DNA of 64,000 nucleotides. Source: Alistipes megaguti (GTDB taxonomy: Bacteria > Bacteroidota > Bacteroidia > Bacteroidales > Rikenellaceae). Positions 17,140 to 27,711 of this stretch are shown piece by piece. The DNA is taken from NCBI RefSeq assembly GCF_900604385.1, contig NZ_LR027382.1, positions 1,116,001-1,180,000 on the forward strand, given 5' to 3'. The notes under the pieces were generated by a model that saw only the letters and a program-made list of their open reading frames with translations, was not told where the DNA came from and ran no database searches. The stretch's first letter is position 1. Every line of letters starts with the position of its first letter. The translations under genes and the position numbers were made by a program.

Positions 17140-17973
17140 ATGCCTCAGATAGACATCGGCGCCGTGCTGCGGGAAAAGGCCCCGCGTGCGGCCCGCTGGA
17201 TCCCCCGCCCGATAGTCGGATGGCTCCGCCGTACGATCCACGAACGGGAGATCAACCACATTCTCGCCAGCTACTGGACGCTGCCGCCGCAGGAGTTCAT
17301 CCGTGCGGCCTTCCGCGAGTGGCAGGTCACCTACTCCGCGCAGGGGCTCGAACGTCTCGACCCGCGCGGGCGCTACCTCTTCGTCTCGAACCACCCGTTC
17401 GGGGGTATGGACGGCATGATGCTGGCCGACAAGCTGATCGAACGTTTCGGCGATGCCCGCGTGGTGGTCAACGACCTGTTGATGCACCTCGAACCGCTGC
17501 GGCCGCTCTGGATCCCGGTCAACAAGCACGGCGCGCAGAATGCGGCCTATGCCCGCAAGTTCGACGAGGAGTTCTTCGGCGACCTTCCGATCCTGACCTT
17601 CCCGGCGGGGCTCTGCTCGCGGACGGTCAACGGCCGGGTCACCGACCCCGAATGGAAGGTGAGCTTTCTGAAAAAGGCCTACGCCTCGCAGCGGCAGATC
17701 GTCCCGGTCTTCGTCGAGGGGCGTCTGTCGAACTTCTTCTACCGCCTCTACCACCTGCGCAAGGCGCTGGGCGTGAAGTTCAACATCGAGATGCTGTGGC
17801 TTCCCGACGAGATGTTCTCGCAGAAGGGGCGCCACTTCCGCATCGTCGTGGGCGACCCGATTCCGGTGAGCGAACTCCAGCACCTGGGCTCGCTGCGCGA
17901 ACAGGCCGAAGAGGTACGCAAAAAGGCGTATTTTCTGGAAAAAAAGCTCAAAGAACCGGCAAAATCCCGCTAA
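17140..17973 (+). CDS. glsA: PlsC-like O-acyltransferase, probable glycine-lipid synthase subunit GlsA
   Basis: The 277-residue protein carries the lysophospholipid acyltransferase motif NHPFGGMD (HxxxxD, about residues 85-92). A second block, FPAGLCSR, corresponds to the EGT-like substrate motif. It contains no obvious membrane anchor. It is followed 37 bases later by a GNAT-like N-acyltransferase. In Bacteroides, GlsB N-acylates glycine with a 3-hydroxy fatty acid and GlsA then O-acylates it, giving glycine lipids and flavolipin-type lipids. The paired presence of both enzyme classes is the reason for this name; a generic acylglycerol-phosphate acyltransferase is the alternative. Confidence 0.72.
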   Translation: MPQIDIGAVLREKAPRAARWIPRPIVGWLRRTIHEREINHILASYWTLPPQEFIRAAFREWQVTYSAQGLERLDPRGRYLFVSNHPFGGMDGMMLADKLIERFGDARVVVNDLLMHLEPLRPLWIPVNKHGAQNAAYARKFDEEFFGDLPILTFPAGLCSRTVNGRVTDPEWKVSFLKKAYASQRQIVPVFVEGRLSNFFYRLYHLRKALGVKFNIEMLWLPDEMFSQKGRHFRIVVGDPIPVSELQHLGSLREQAEEVRKKAYFLEKKLKEPAKSR

Positions 17974-17979
17974 TTGTGG

Positions 17980-17987
17980 TATTTTTG
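17980..17987 (+). promoter_or_regulatory. Possible internal -7 element for the glsB-like gene
   Basis: TATTTTTG fits TAnnTTTG in the 37-base gap between the two acyltransferase genes, 24 bases before the second ATG. It may add transcription of the second gene on top of read-through. Confidence 0.35.
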
Positions 17988-18010
17988 CCGCGTCAAAGCA
18001 ACAGAAAAGC

Positions 18011-19003
18011 ATGGAACCCATCATCGAACCCGTCGACCGGGAGCTGCTGCTGGCTGAACTGACCCCGGCCCGCAAAGTCCGCGACACCCATCGGGCCGGC
18101 AACGAAATCTATATCTTCCCGGCTGCGGAGTGTCCGGCGCTGATGCGCGAAATCGGACGACTGCGCGAAGTGGCCTTCCGGAGCGCCGGCGGCGGCACGG
18201 GCCACGAGGTCGACATCGACGAGGAGGATCTCGCCCCCGACGGCTACTACCAGCTCATCGTCTGGGACCCGGCCGCCCGCGAGATCATCGGCGGCTACCG
18301 CTTTATCATCTGCACGACGCCCAATCCGCGCCACCTCTCCACGGAGCACTACTTCCGCTTCAGCGAGCGTTTCCGCCGCAAATACCTGCCCCGCACCATC
18401 GAACTGGGGCGTTCATTCATCCAGCCCTCCTACCAGGCGCGCGGCAACTCGAAGAGCATCTATGCGCTGGACAACCTCTGGGACGGACTGGGGGCGCTGA
18501 TCGTGCTGAATCCCAAGGCGAAATACCTCTTCGGCAAGGTCACCATGTACACCACCTACAAGGCTGTGGCGCGCAATGCGCTGATCTGGTTTCTGCGCCG
18601 CTACTTCCCCGACCGCGAGGGGCTGGTCGAGGGGATTCACCCGCTCCGGCTCGATCTGGACGACCCCTACTACGAGGAGCTCTTTTCGGGCGAGACCTAT
18701 ATGGAGAATTACCGCATTCTGATCCAGAAGGTGCGGGAGTTCAACGAGAACATTCCGCCGCTAATCAACGCCTACATGAATCTCTCCCCGACGATGCGGG
18801 TCTTCGACACGGTGTCGAACCCCGACTTCGGCGGCGTGGAGGAGACGGGGATCCTGGTGACGATCCGGGACATCTACCCCGAAAAGAGGCTTCGCTATAC
18901 GCGTTGGCAGGGTTGGCGGGCCAACCTCAAGCACCGCCGCGAGGAGTTCAGCGAACAGTTGCGCCAGCATCTCGGGCGCATCACCAAAAAACGGGACGCC
19001 TGA
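18011..19003 (+). CDS. glsB: GNAT-fold N-acyltransferase, probable glycine-lipid synthase GlsB
   Basis: The 330-residue protein belongs to the OlsB/hemolysin-type N-acyltransferase group that joins a 3-hydroxyacyl chain from ACP to an amino acid. Typical blocks are LREVAFRSAGGGTGHEVDID near residues 50-70, YYQLIVWDPAAREIIGGYRF, and IELGRSFIQPSYQ near 130. In Bacteroides the homologous GlsB makes N-acyl glycine, the first step of glycine-lipid synthesis. Here the order is glsA-like then glsB-like. The protein is longer than the bacterial ornithine-lipid OlsB (about 270). Substrate amino acid is inferred from phylum and neighbour, not visible in the sequence. Confidence 0.74.
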   Translation: MEPIIEPVDRELLLAELTPARKVRDTHRAGNEIYIFPAAECPALMREIGRLREVAFRSAGGGTGHEVDIDEEDLAPDGYYQLIVWDPAAREIIGGYRFIICTTPNPRHLSTEHYFRFSERFRRKYLPRTIELGRSFIQPSYQARGNSKSIYALDNLWDGLGALIVLNPKAKYLFGKVTMYTTYKAVARNALIWFLRRYFPDREGLVEGIHPLRLDLDDPYYEELFSGETYMENYRILIQKVREFNENIPPLINAYMNLSPTMRVFDTVSNPDFGGVEETGILVTIRDIYPEKRLRYTRWQGWRANLKHRREEFSEQLRQHLGRITKKRDA

Positions 19004-19032
19004 ACGTCCCGACAACCGTTTCATTCCATCTG

Positions 19033-19065
19033 CAGGCTTCGGAGTGTCCGGAGCCTGTTTTTTTT
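19033..19065 (+). terminator. Rho-independent terminator after glsB
   Basis: Arms CAGGCTTCGGA (19033-19043) and TCCGGAGCCTG (19047-19057) pair with one mismatch and are followed by eight Ts. Confidence 0.85.
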
Positions 19066-19196
19066 GATTCTCCACCGATTCTGTCGCCCGCTTCCGGGAT
19101 CTACACTCCGCCACGACCGCACCTTCCCCGTCCGGCCATCGGCTCCGGGCAACCCACCTCCCGGTCACCGGCCTTGTCCATCCCAGACCCCATACC

Positions 19197-19223
19197 AAAA
19201 AAAATCCCTGCCCGAAGGCAGGG
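19197..19223 (-). terminator. Terminator of the small secreted protein gene
   Basis: CCCTGCC/GGCAGGG arms (19206-19212 and 19217-19223) enclose a four-base loop. On the minus strand the stem is followed by eight Ts. Confidence 0.75.
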
Positions 19224-19323
19224 AACCAGGCAAACAACCGTTTAACTAAAAAGATTAATAAAATAAAAAATTAAAGGATTAAAGATTAATAATGAACTTT
19301 TGTGGATGAAAGTCAGCAAGGAT

Positions 19324-19602
19324 TTATAATTTCACTCTCCACACTCCACACCGAAAAACCCCTGCTGCTTCCACCCGTTTCGGGTATCTTGCAATCAGTT
19401 GCAATTCTGAATTCTCGGAAGTCTGATCCGGATCTGCCGGTTCGGGCTGCTCCTCCGGGGCCGGGTTCTCCTCCGGGGCGGGCTGTTCGTCGGGAACCGG
19501 GCTCTCTTTCTTCGGAGGCCCCTGCTTTTCGGGCTCCTGGGCTACGGCCCAACCTCCACACACCAGCATCATCGCTGCCAACATCACCGTTGCCTTTTTC
19601 AT
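19324..19602 (-). CDS. Small secreted Pro/Glu-rich protein of unknown function
   Basis: The 92-residue product starts MKKATVMLAAMMLVCGGWAV, a clear Sec signal peptide probably cleaved after AVA. The mature part opens with about 45 residues of Pro, Glu and Gln in loose repeats (PAPEENPAPEEQPEPADP). It ends in about 30 ordinary residues with a single Cys. I do not recognise a family. Terminators lie on both sides, so it forms its own transcript. A sigma-54-like promoter at 19667-19682 precedes it, and the gene lies next to a sigma-54 activator. The open frame allows a start seven codons earlier, but the signal peptide argues for the ATG at 19602. Confidence 0.65.
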   Translation of the reverse strand: MKKATVMLAAMMLVCGGWAVAQEPEKQGPPKKESPVPDEQPAPEENPAPEEQPEPADPDQTSENSELQLIARYPKRVEAAGVFRCGVWRVKL

Positions 19603-19666
19603 AGCTTCCTTGTTCAACATCAAACTTCCGGGAACGAGGTATCATCCGCGTTCTGCCTCCCAACAG

Positions 19667-19682
19667 TTCAAGTACGGTGCCA
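19667..19682 (-). promoter_or_regulatory. Possible sigma-54 (-24/-12) promoter for the small secreted protein
   Basis: On the minus strand the sequence is TGGCACCGTACTTGAA. The -24 half TGGCAC is perfect and lies at the correct 12-base step from the -12 half TTGAA, where the consensus is TTGCA or TTGCT. Transcription would start about 54 bases before the ATG. The mismatch at the -12 C is a real weakness. Confidence 0.35.
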
Positions 19683-19766
19683 AACCGGGGAACAAAACAT
19701 CCATACACTGAATATCAGCGTGATAAATAAAAAACGCAAAAACAGGATTCGGGAGACAACGTGTGG

Positions 19767-19805
19767 AAAAAAGACCCGGAATGTAGAATAATTCCACACT
19801 CCGGG
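19767..19805 (-). terminator. Terminator of the histidine kinase-response regulator operon
   Basis: Arms at 19775-19785 and 19795-19805 pair over 11 bases with G-U pairs. On the minus strand a TCTTTTTT run follows. This separates the regulator genes from the small secreted protein gene. Confidence 0.75.
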
Positions 19806-19834
19806 CCCGAATGCCCCCACTCTTTGGGTTCGGA

Positions 19835-21196
<1,362 letters not shown>

Positions 21197-21200
21197 AACA

Positions 21201-23672
21201 CTACAAAGTTAGCTTTTTTTCCGCTTCCGCAACGATCGCACGGATTTTCCCGATCACCGTCCGCAAGGCAGCGGTCTGCACTCCGGCGGCCGCTTCGTCG
21301 CGGTTTTCGGCCCGCCGCAGGACTTCGGCCACCTCCCGGGCCCCGAGCATCGTGAAGATCGGGATCATCTTGTGGGCCAGGGCCTTCACCGCGGCTTCGT
21401 CGCCCGCATCGAGGGCCTTTTCGAGGTCATTGCAATTGGCCGCGGTCTGTTCGGCAAAGGAGTGCAGGATACTCCGGGCCGCCTCGGCATCGTCGCCCGC
21501 ATAGGCCGTCAGGGCCGAAAAATCGACCCGGTCCGGCTGCGGAGCATCGGCCGCCCCGGAACCTCCGGAACGACCGGGTTCCCCGGGCTCTCCGGAATCC
21601 GGCCCTTCACCGCAGGCCGCACGGATCGCCTCTAACAGTTCACCCGACGTGAAGGGCTTGCGCAGACATCCAGCAAACCCTTTTCCCCGGAAATCCGCCG
21701 CATCGAGCTCCCCACGGGCCGAAACCGCCACCACGGGCAGCGTCGGATCGACCTCGTGCACGGTCTTCAGGACGGTGAACCCGTCGGCCGTCGGCATCTG
21801 TATATCGGTCAGCACCAGATCGAAACGCCCCTCACCGACGAGTTTTCCCACATACTCCGGATAGGGGCAGCTCTCGGCGGTGATGTCGGCCCGGCGGCAC
21901 ATCGCCGCCGTCATCTCCAGCTGCAGCGGGTCGTCATCGACCAGCAGGACCCGCCATTCGCGCTGCCCGGCCGCAGGCTCCGCCGGAACTGCCGGAGCCT
22001 CCGCGGCGGATTCGGGACCGGATGCGCTCCCGGAAAAGGTCCCCACCTCCCCGGTCTCCCGGACCGGGAGCGTCACGATGAAACGGCTGCCCTCCCCGAG
22101 ACGGCTTTCGAGCGAGATCCGCCCGCCGAGAAGCTTCACGAGCCGGTCGACGATCGAAAGACCCAGTCCGAAGCCGTCGACCCCGCGGGCCGAACTCAAC
22201 CGGACAAATTCGGCGAAGATCCGCTCCCGCTCCTCGCGGCCGATGCCGCGGCCCGTGTCGCGCACCGAGAAGATCAGCTCGCCGCGGACGACGTCGACCC
22301 GCAGTTTCACCCATCCCCGGTCGGTGAATTTCAAGGCATTGGACAACAGGTTGTCGGCAATCTGCCGGATGTGGAAGGCATCCCCCTCCACCGTGCGGGC
22401 GGCCCCTTCACCGGTTTCGAAGCGCAGGTCGAGCCCCCGGGCCGCGGCCGAAGCGGCGAATCCCGCCCGGATGGCCTCGAAGAGCTGTGCCGGACAGAAC
22501 GCCACGCGGTTGACCTCGATCTTGTTGATATCCAGCCGGTAGAAATCCAGCAGGCTGTTGACCAGCGCCAGGAGGTGCTCCGACGAGTCCTTCATGTTGT
22601 GCAGATAGAGCTCCTGGCGCTTGTCGTCGGTCAGTCGCGACAGGAGGTCGATATAACCCATCACCGACCCCAGCGGAGCCTTGATGTCGTGCGTGATGGC
22701 CAGCATCAGCTGTTCGCGGGCGGCCAGCAGCGACTCCTTCTCGCGGTTGGCGCGTTCGAGTTCGCGGCGGTAGCGGTTCCCGCGGTTGACGTCGCGCCAG
22801 AGGATCCCCACGAAGAAGAGCATCAGCAGGATCGAACCGCCGGTCACCCCGCCCAGGATGTGCGACGCGCGGCGCCGGATCCCCTCCGAACGACGGATGC
22901 GCCGCATCAGCAACGCCGTATCCTCGGCCTCGAAGTCGAGGATCAGGCTGTAGATCTTCATGTTCACCAGATCGTTGCTGTAGCTGAGGCGCAGCCCCTC
23001 CTGCCAGGCGCGGTCGTAGATCAGCAGACGGTTGCTCGTGACGCTGTCCTGCAGGGCCTGGAGCACCAGTTCGATGGTATCCCTGACCACCCCCACGGGC
23101 AGCATCAGCCTGCCGGCCCCGCGGCGCGGGACCATCTCTCCCGAATCCGCCGGCGCACCGAACAGCCCGGAGACCTGCTGCAGCCGTCGCAAGGGGGTCG
23201 TATCGGCCACGATACTCGTCTGCGGGCCGATCAGTTCGCGGATGTTCTTGTCGAGCAGTCCGGCCGTGGATCCGGCACGGATCGTCTGCCGCAGACGCAT
23301 CGTACGGCGCTCCTTGTCCCCGAGCAGCCGCGTGATGCTGTCCAGCCGCAGCCGCTGCAGGGTATCCTCACGCCCGGTCAGCGCACGCAGCGAGTCGATG
23401 CAGCCCTGCACGGTGCGCAGTTCGCTGCGGTAGCGGTTCTCGTAGGAGAGGTAGCCGGCAATCATCAGCTGGCCGTAACTCTCGGCCTGATAGAGGTGGT
23501 AGAGCGTGCGGTTGACGGCCGTACGCTTGGTATGGAGGAGGGCATAGTCCCGATCGGGCGCCGAGAAACGCACCACCGCCCGGTAGACATAGGCGACGGC
23601 GAGGATACTGACGGCCACCAGCAGCACGTAGCCCGCCACGATCTTGGTTTTGACGAATTTCGACTCCTTCAC
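21201..23672 (-). CDS. Hybrid sensor histidine kinase with receiver and Hpt domains
   Basis: Numbered from the GTG at 23672, the 823-residue protein has a membrane segment at about 10-28. A helical extracytoplasmic sensor region spans about 30-270, and a second membrane segment lies at 275-292. The HisKA domain carries H328 (AITHDIKAPLGS) and the HATPase has DNLLSNALKF and DGFGLGLSIV. A receiver domain (about 575-690) has D623, and a C-terminal Hpt domain has H767 (KALAHKMIPIF). This is a complete phosphorelay in one chain. The frame stays open to an ATG at 23771, but that part is unlike a protein start, and a -7 element ends five bases before the GTG. It is co-transcribed with the sigma-54 activator. 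Confidence 0.88.
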   Translation of the reverse strand: MKESKFVKTKIVAGYVLLVAVSILAVAYVYRAVVRFSAPDRDYALLHTKRTAVNRTLYHLYQAESYGQLMIAGYLSYENRYRSELRTVQGCIDSLRALTGREDTLQRLRLDSITRLLGDKERRTMRLRQTIRAGSTAGLLDKNIRELIGPQTSIVADTTPLRRLQQVSGLFGAPADSGEMVPRRGAGRLMLPVGVVRDTIELVLQALQDSVTSNRLLIYDRAWQEGLRLSYSNDLVNMKIYSLILDFEAEDTALLMRRIRRSEGIRRRASHILGGVTGGSILLMLFFVGILWRDVNRGNRYRRELERANREKESLLAAREQLMLAITHDIKAPLGSVMGYIDLLSRLTDDKRQELYLHNMKDSSEHLLALVNSLLDFYRLDINKIEVNRVAFCPAQLFEAIRAGFAASAAARGLDLRFETGEGAARTVEGDAFHIRQIADNLLSNALKFTDRGWVKLRVDVVRGELIFSVRDTGRGIGREERERIFAEFVRLSSARGVDGFGLGLSIVDRLVKLLGGRISLESRLGEGSRFIVTLPVRETGEVGTFSGSASGPESAAEAPAVPAEPAAGQREWRVLLVDDDPLQLEMTAAMCRRADITAESCPYPEYVGKLVGEGRFDLVLTDIQMPTADGFTVLKTVHEVDPTLPVVAVSARGELDAADFRGKGFAGCLRKPFTSGELLEAIRAACGEGPDSGEPGEPGRSGGSGAADAPQPDRVDFSALTAYAGDDAEAARSILHSFAEQTAANCNDLEKALDAGDEAAVKALAHKMIPIFTMLGAREVAEVLRRAENRDEAAAGVQTAALRTVIGKIRAIVAEAEKKLTL

Positions 23673-23677
23673 GGCAC

Positions 23678-23708
23678 CAAAGATAGGGAAAGTTCCGCCA
23701 ACGGACAA
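23678..23708 (-). promoter_or_regulatory. Promoter of the hybrid kinase operon, possibly leaderless
   Basis: On the minus strand TTG (23706-23708) is followed after 20 bases by TATCTTTG (23685-23678). The predicted transcription start is at or within a base or two of the GTG start codon at 23672. Confidence 0.55.
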
Positions 23709-23770
23709 CTTCCCGGCCGGGGCAAAGCCCGTTTTCCACCGGTCACCGCATGGGGAAAGTCCCCGCGGCA

Positions 23771-23785
23771 TATCGAAAAACGATA
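23771..23785. promoter_or_regulatory. Palindrome TATCGAAAAACGATA upstream of the ABC exporter promoter
   Basis: It has five-base arms TATCG/CGATA around AAAAA and lies eight bases upstream of the TTTG -33 element at 23794-23797. An identical 15-mer sits seven bases upstream of the sppA -33 element at 48267. The repeated placement suggests a transcription-factor site. Confidence 0.5.
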
Positions 23786-23793
23786 AAAAATCT

Positions 23794-23823
23794 TTTGACC
23801 TTTCCGATTTGTCCGTATATTTG
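23794..23823 (+). promoter_or_regulatory. Promoter of the ABC exporter pair
   Basis: TTTG at 23794-23797 and TATATTTG at 23816-23823 are separated by 18 bases. This is a good Bacteroidota housekeeping promoter, with a leader of about 33 bases. Confidence 0.75.
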
Positions 23824-23860
23824 CAGGGATAACGATCCGAAAACAGCCACGCAAATCAAC

Positions 23861-24787
<927 letters not shown>

Positions 24788-24821
24788 TCCGAACGATCCA
24801 CCCAAAAATACGAAACACACC

Positions 24822-26150
24822 ATGGCCCGATCCAACATACTGCTGATCATCCAGCGCGAATTCAACGAACGCGTCCGCAAAAAGACCTTCATCCTCTCGA
24901 CGCTCATCACCCCGATCCTGATGATTGCGCTGATGGCCGCCCCGGCCCTCATCATGAAGTACTCGCGCGGGGAACAGAAGCACATCGCCGTCATCGACGA
25001 CAGCGGCGTGGTGGCCCCGCACCTCGAAAGCAGCGACGGGATCCGCTTCGAGCCGACCGACCTGCCCCCCGAAGCGGCCCGCCGGGAGCTGACCGACCTC
25101 TTCGGCGTGCTGTGCATCGGTCGGGACATCCTCACCAACCCGAACGACGTGCAGCTCTACGCCAACGCCTCGACATCGCTTTCGCTCGAAACCGACATCA
25201 CCGACCAGATCGCCAAGATCCTCGAGACCGAAAAGCTCAAGGCCTACGACATCAAGGATCTCGACCGGATCCTCGCGGAGGTGAAGACCACGGTCACGAT
25301 GAAAACCTTCCGCAACGACAAGTCGCAGGAGGAGGATACACAGGCGCAGTCGTCGGTCGCCGCCACGGCCATCGGCTACGTGTTGGGATTCATCCTCTAC
25401 ATCTTCCTGCTGACCTACGGCTCGATGGTCATGCAGTCGGTCATCGAGGAGAAGAACAGCCGCGTGCTGGAGGTGATGGTCTCGTCGGTAAGGCCCTTCG
25501 ACCTGATGATGGGCAAGATTCTCGGCGTGGCGGCCGTCGCCGTGGTGCAGATCCTGCTGTGGGGGCTTCTCGTGACGGTGGTCGGAGGGGTCGTGATGCC
25601 CCGACTGCTGCCCGCCGATGCGCTGGCCGGGGTGCAGGCCATGCAGCAGGGGATGCCCGACGCCGCCTCGATGAGCGGTCTGGATCCCGAGATGATGCAG
25701 GCTCTGGCCACGATGACCGATCTGGGCTACATGCTCAAGATCTTCGGCTGTCTGCTGCTGTTCGTCGTGGGGGGCTACCTGCTCTACTCGGCGATGTTCG
25801 CCGCCGTGGGGTCGGCCGTCGACAACATCCAGGACGCCTCGCAGCTGCAGATGCCCATCACGCTGCCGATCATCCTCGCCCTGCTGGCCATGCTGGCCGT
25901 CATCGAGGACCCCAATTCGCAGCTCTCGTTCTGGTTCTCGATCATTCCCTTCACGTCGCCCGTCGTGATGATGGCGCGCATCCCCTACGACATCCCCTGG
26001 TGGGAGATCGGCCTCTCGCTGGCGGTGCTCTACGCCTCGTTCGTGGGAATGGTCTGGCTGGCGGCCAAGATCTACCGCGTGGGCATCTTCATGTACGGCA
26101 AGAAACCGACCCTGAAGGAGCTCGCCAAGTGGGTGCGGTACAAATACTGA
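24822..26150 (+). CDS. ABC-2 exporter permease (NatB-like)
   Basis: The 442-residue membrane protein has one N-terminal membrane segment (about 21-43, FILSTLITPILMIALMAAPA). A periplasmic domain of about 130 residues follows, then five or so further segments between residue 185 and 415. This matches ABC-2 permeases of the NatB group. The stretch SRVLEVMVSSVRPFDLMMGK after the second membrane segment is the coupling region typical of the family. It is the partner of the preceding ATPase. The extracytoplasmic loop near 255-295 is Met-rich (VQAMQQGMPDAASMSGLDPE). Confidence 0.88.
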   Translation: MARSNILLIIQREFNERVRKKTFILSTLITPILMIALMAAPALIMKYSRGEQKHIAVIDDSGVVAPHLESSDGIRFEPTDLPPEAARRELTDLFGVLCIGRDILTNPNDVQLYANASTSLSLETDITDQIAKILETEKLKAYDIKDLDRILAEVKTTVTMKTFRNDKSQEEDTQAQSSVAATAIGYVLGFILYIFLLTYGSMVMQSVIEEKNSRVLEVMVSSVRPFDLMMGKILGVAAVAVVQILLWGLLVTVVGGVVMPRLLPADALAGVQAMQQGMPDAASMSGLDPEMMQALATMTDLGYMLKIFGCLLLFVVGGYLLYSAMFAAVGSAVDNIQDASQLQMPITLPIILALLAMLAVIEDPNSQLSFWFSIIPFTSPVVMMARIPYDIPWWEIGLSLAVLYASFVGMVWLAAKIYRVGIFMYGKKPTLKELAKWVRYKY

Positions 26151-26233
26151 CCCACCGGAAAAGGCCCTCCGGCGACGAAAACCCCGCCGCGCCGCCCGAA
26201 AACGAAGGCTTTCTTCAGGAAAACCCCTTTTTT

Positions 26234-26255
26234 CTGTTATCCGAATAACAGTTTT
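26234..26255 (+). terminator. Short hairpin after the ABC exporter operon
   Basis: CTGTTAT/ATAACAG arms (26234-26240, 26245-26251) with a four-base loop are followed by TTTT. The stem is AT-rich, so termination may be weak. It also lies directly upstream of the pgk promoter and could instead be a regulator site. Confidence 0.45.
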
Positions 26256-26270
26256 CCTGAAAATTTTTTC

Positions 26271-26278
26271 TAATTTTG
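26271..26278 (+). promoter_or_regulatory. -7 promoter element of pgk
   Basis: TAATTTTG matches TAnnTTTG and leaves a leader of about 80 bases. Just before the pgk ATG there is an AAGGAG, a Shine-Dalgarno-like sequence that is rare in this window. Confidence 0.55.
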
Positions 26279-26360
26279 TCGCGGATTCGGAAGGCGGTTG
26301 CCGCCGGCCGGATCACGAAAAAGAGTAAGATTTCTACAAAATACTTAAAATCAAGGAGCT

Positions 26361-27623
26361 ATGAACTCGATTGACACTTACGATTTCAAAGGCAAACGCG
26401 CGATCATCCGCGTGGATTTCAATGTGCCCCTCAACGAGAAGGGCGAGGTAACCGACGACACGCGTATCCGTGCCGCCATGCCGACGATCAAGAAGGTCCT
26501 GGCCGAAGGCGGTTCGGTGATCCTCATGTCGCACATGGGTCGCCCGAAGAAGAACCCCGATCCGAAATATTCGCTCGAGCAGATCATCCCCGCCATCGAG
26601 AAGAACCTGGGCGTAAAGGTTCAGTTCGCCGGCGACTGCATGGGTGAGAAGGCCGCCGAGATGGCCAAGAACCTCAAGCCGGGCGAAGTGATGCTGCTGG
26701 AAAACCTGCGCTTCTACGCCGAGGAGGAGGGCAAACCGCGCGGTCTGGCCGAGGACGCCACCAAGGAGGAAAAGGATGCCGCCAAGAAGGCCCTGAAGGA
26801 GGGTCCGCAGAAGGAGTTCGTCAAGAAGCTGGCCTCGTATGCCGACTGCTACATCAACGACGCCTTCGGTACGGCACACCGCAAGCACGCGTCGACCTAC
26901 CTGATCGCCAAGTACTTCCCCAACGACAAGATGTTCGGCTACCTGATGGAGAAGGAGGTCAAGGCCATCTCGTCGCTCATGGAGGCTCCGCAGCACCCGT
27001 TCTGCGCCATCATCGGCGGTTCGAAGGTTTCGACCAAGATCGGCGTCATCAAGTCGTTGATCGAGAAGGTTGACTCGATCGTCATCGGCGGCGGCATGAC
27101 CTACACGTTCGCCGCAGCCCAGGGCGGCAAGGTCGGCAACTCGATCTGCGAGCCCGACATGTTCCCCGTAGCGCTGGAGATCCTCGAACTGGCCAAGAAG
27201 AAGGGCGTACAGCTCGTCATGTCGCCCGATGCGCTGATCGCCGACGCTTTTTCGGCCGACGCCAACACCTCGACGGCTCCGGCCGACAACATCCCCGACG
27301 GCTGGGAGGGTGTCGACATTGCCGACGAAGGCAAGAAGATCTTCCGCGAGCACATCCTGGGCTGCAAGACCATCCTGTGGAACGGCCCGGTAGGCGTCTT
27401 CGAGATCGACAAGTTCGCCACGGGTTCGAAGGAAGTGGCTCTGGCCATCGCCGAGGCTACGAAGAAGGGCGCCTACTCGCTCATCGGCGGCGGTGATTCG
27501 GTAGCCTGCATCAACAAGTTCGGTCTGGCCGACCAGGTATCCTACATCTCGACCGGCGGCGGCGCCCTGCTCGAGTACATCGAGTTCGGCACGCTGCCCG
27601 GCGTAGAGGCCATCCGCGAATAG
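26361..27623 (+). CDS. pgk: Phosphoglycerate kinase
   Basis: The 420-residue glycolytic enzyme moves phosphate from 1,3-bisphosphoglycerate to ADP. It shows the N-terminal substrate signature IIRVDFNVPLNEKGEVTDDT, MSHMGRPKKN and INDAFGTAHRKHAST. The nucleotide-domain motifs IIGGSKVSTKI, NGPVGVFEIDKFATGSKEVA and IGGGDSVACINKFG follow. Length is a little above the bacterial norm of about 395 because of an insertion near residues 125-155 (EEEGKPRGLAEDATKEEKDA), which is common in Bacteroidota. Codon use is strongly biased, as expected for a highly expressed gene. Confidence 0.97.
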   Translation: MNSIDTYDFKGKRAIIRVDFNVPLNEKGEVTDDTRIRAAMPTIKKVLAEGGSVILMSHMGRPKKNPDPKYSLEQIIPAIEKNLGVKVQFAGDCMGEKAAEMAKNLKPGEVMLLENLRFYAEEEGKPRGLAEDATKEEKDAAKKALKEGPQKEFVKKLASYADCYINDAFGTAHRKHASTYLIAKYFPNDKMFGYLMEKEVKAISSLMEAPQHPFCAIIGGSKVSTKIGVIKSLIEKVDSIVIGGGMTYTFAAAQGGKVGNSICEPDMFPVALEILELAKKKGVQLVMSPDALIADAFSADANTSTAPADNIPDGWEGVDIADEGKKIFREHILGCKTILWNGPVGVFEIDKFATGSKEVALAIAEATKKGAYSLIGGGDSVACINKFGLADQVSYISTGGGALLEYIEFGTLPGVEAIRE

Positions 27624-27652
27624 AACGGAGCGACAAATACGCAATTCCGAAG

Positions 27653-27685
27653 CGGAGATTTCCGGAACTCCGGAAGTCTCCGTTT
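27653..27685 (+). terminator. Terminator of pgk
   Basis: A 14-base stem (27653-27666 with 27669-27682) has one mismatch, a two-base loop and a short T-run. It lies 30 bases after the pgk stop. Confidence 0.7.
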
Positions 27686-27711
27686 CTCATCGAAAACCCG
27701 AACACAACGAT

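Larger units (their letters stand above)
19004..19323. other. Intergenic region between convergent glsB and the small secreted protein gene
   Basis: It holds two opposing terminators (19033-19065 and 19197-19223). The rest is Pro-codon-like GC-rich sequence followed by an A/T-only stretch around 19245-19300. I see no gene. Confidence 0.6.

Noticed and set aside
23673..23771. Extension of the hybrid kinase to an ATG at 23771
   Set aside because: The 33 added residues look non-coding and the promoter elements for the kinase lie inside this stretch.
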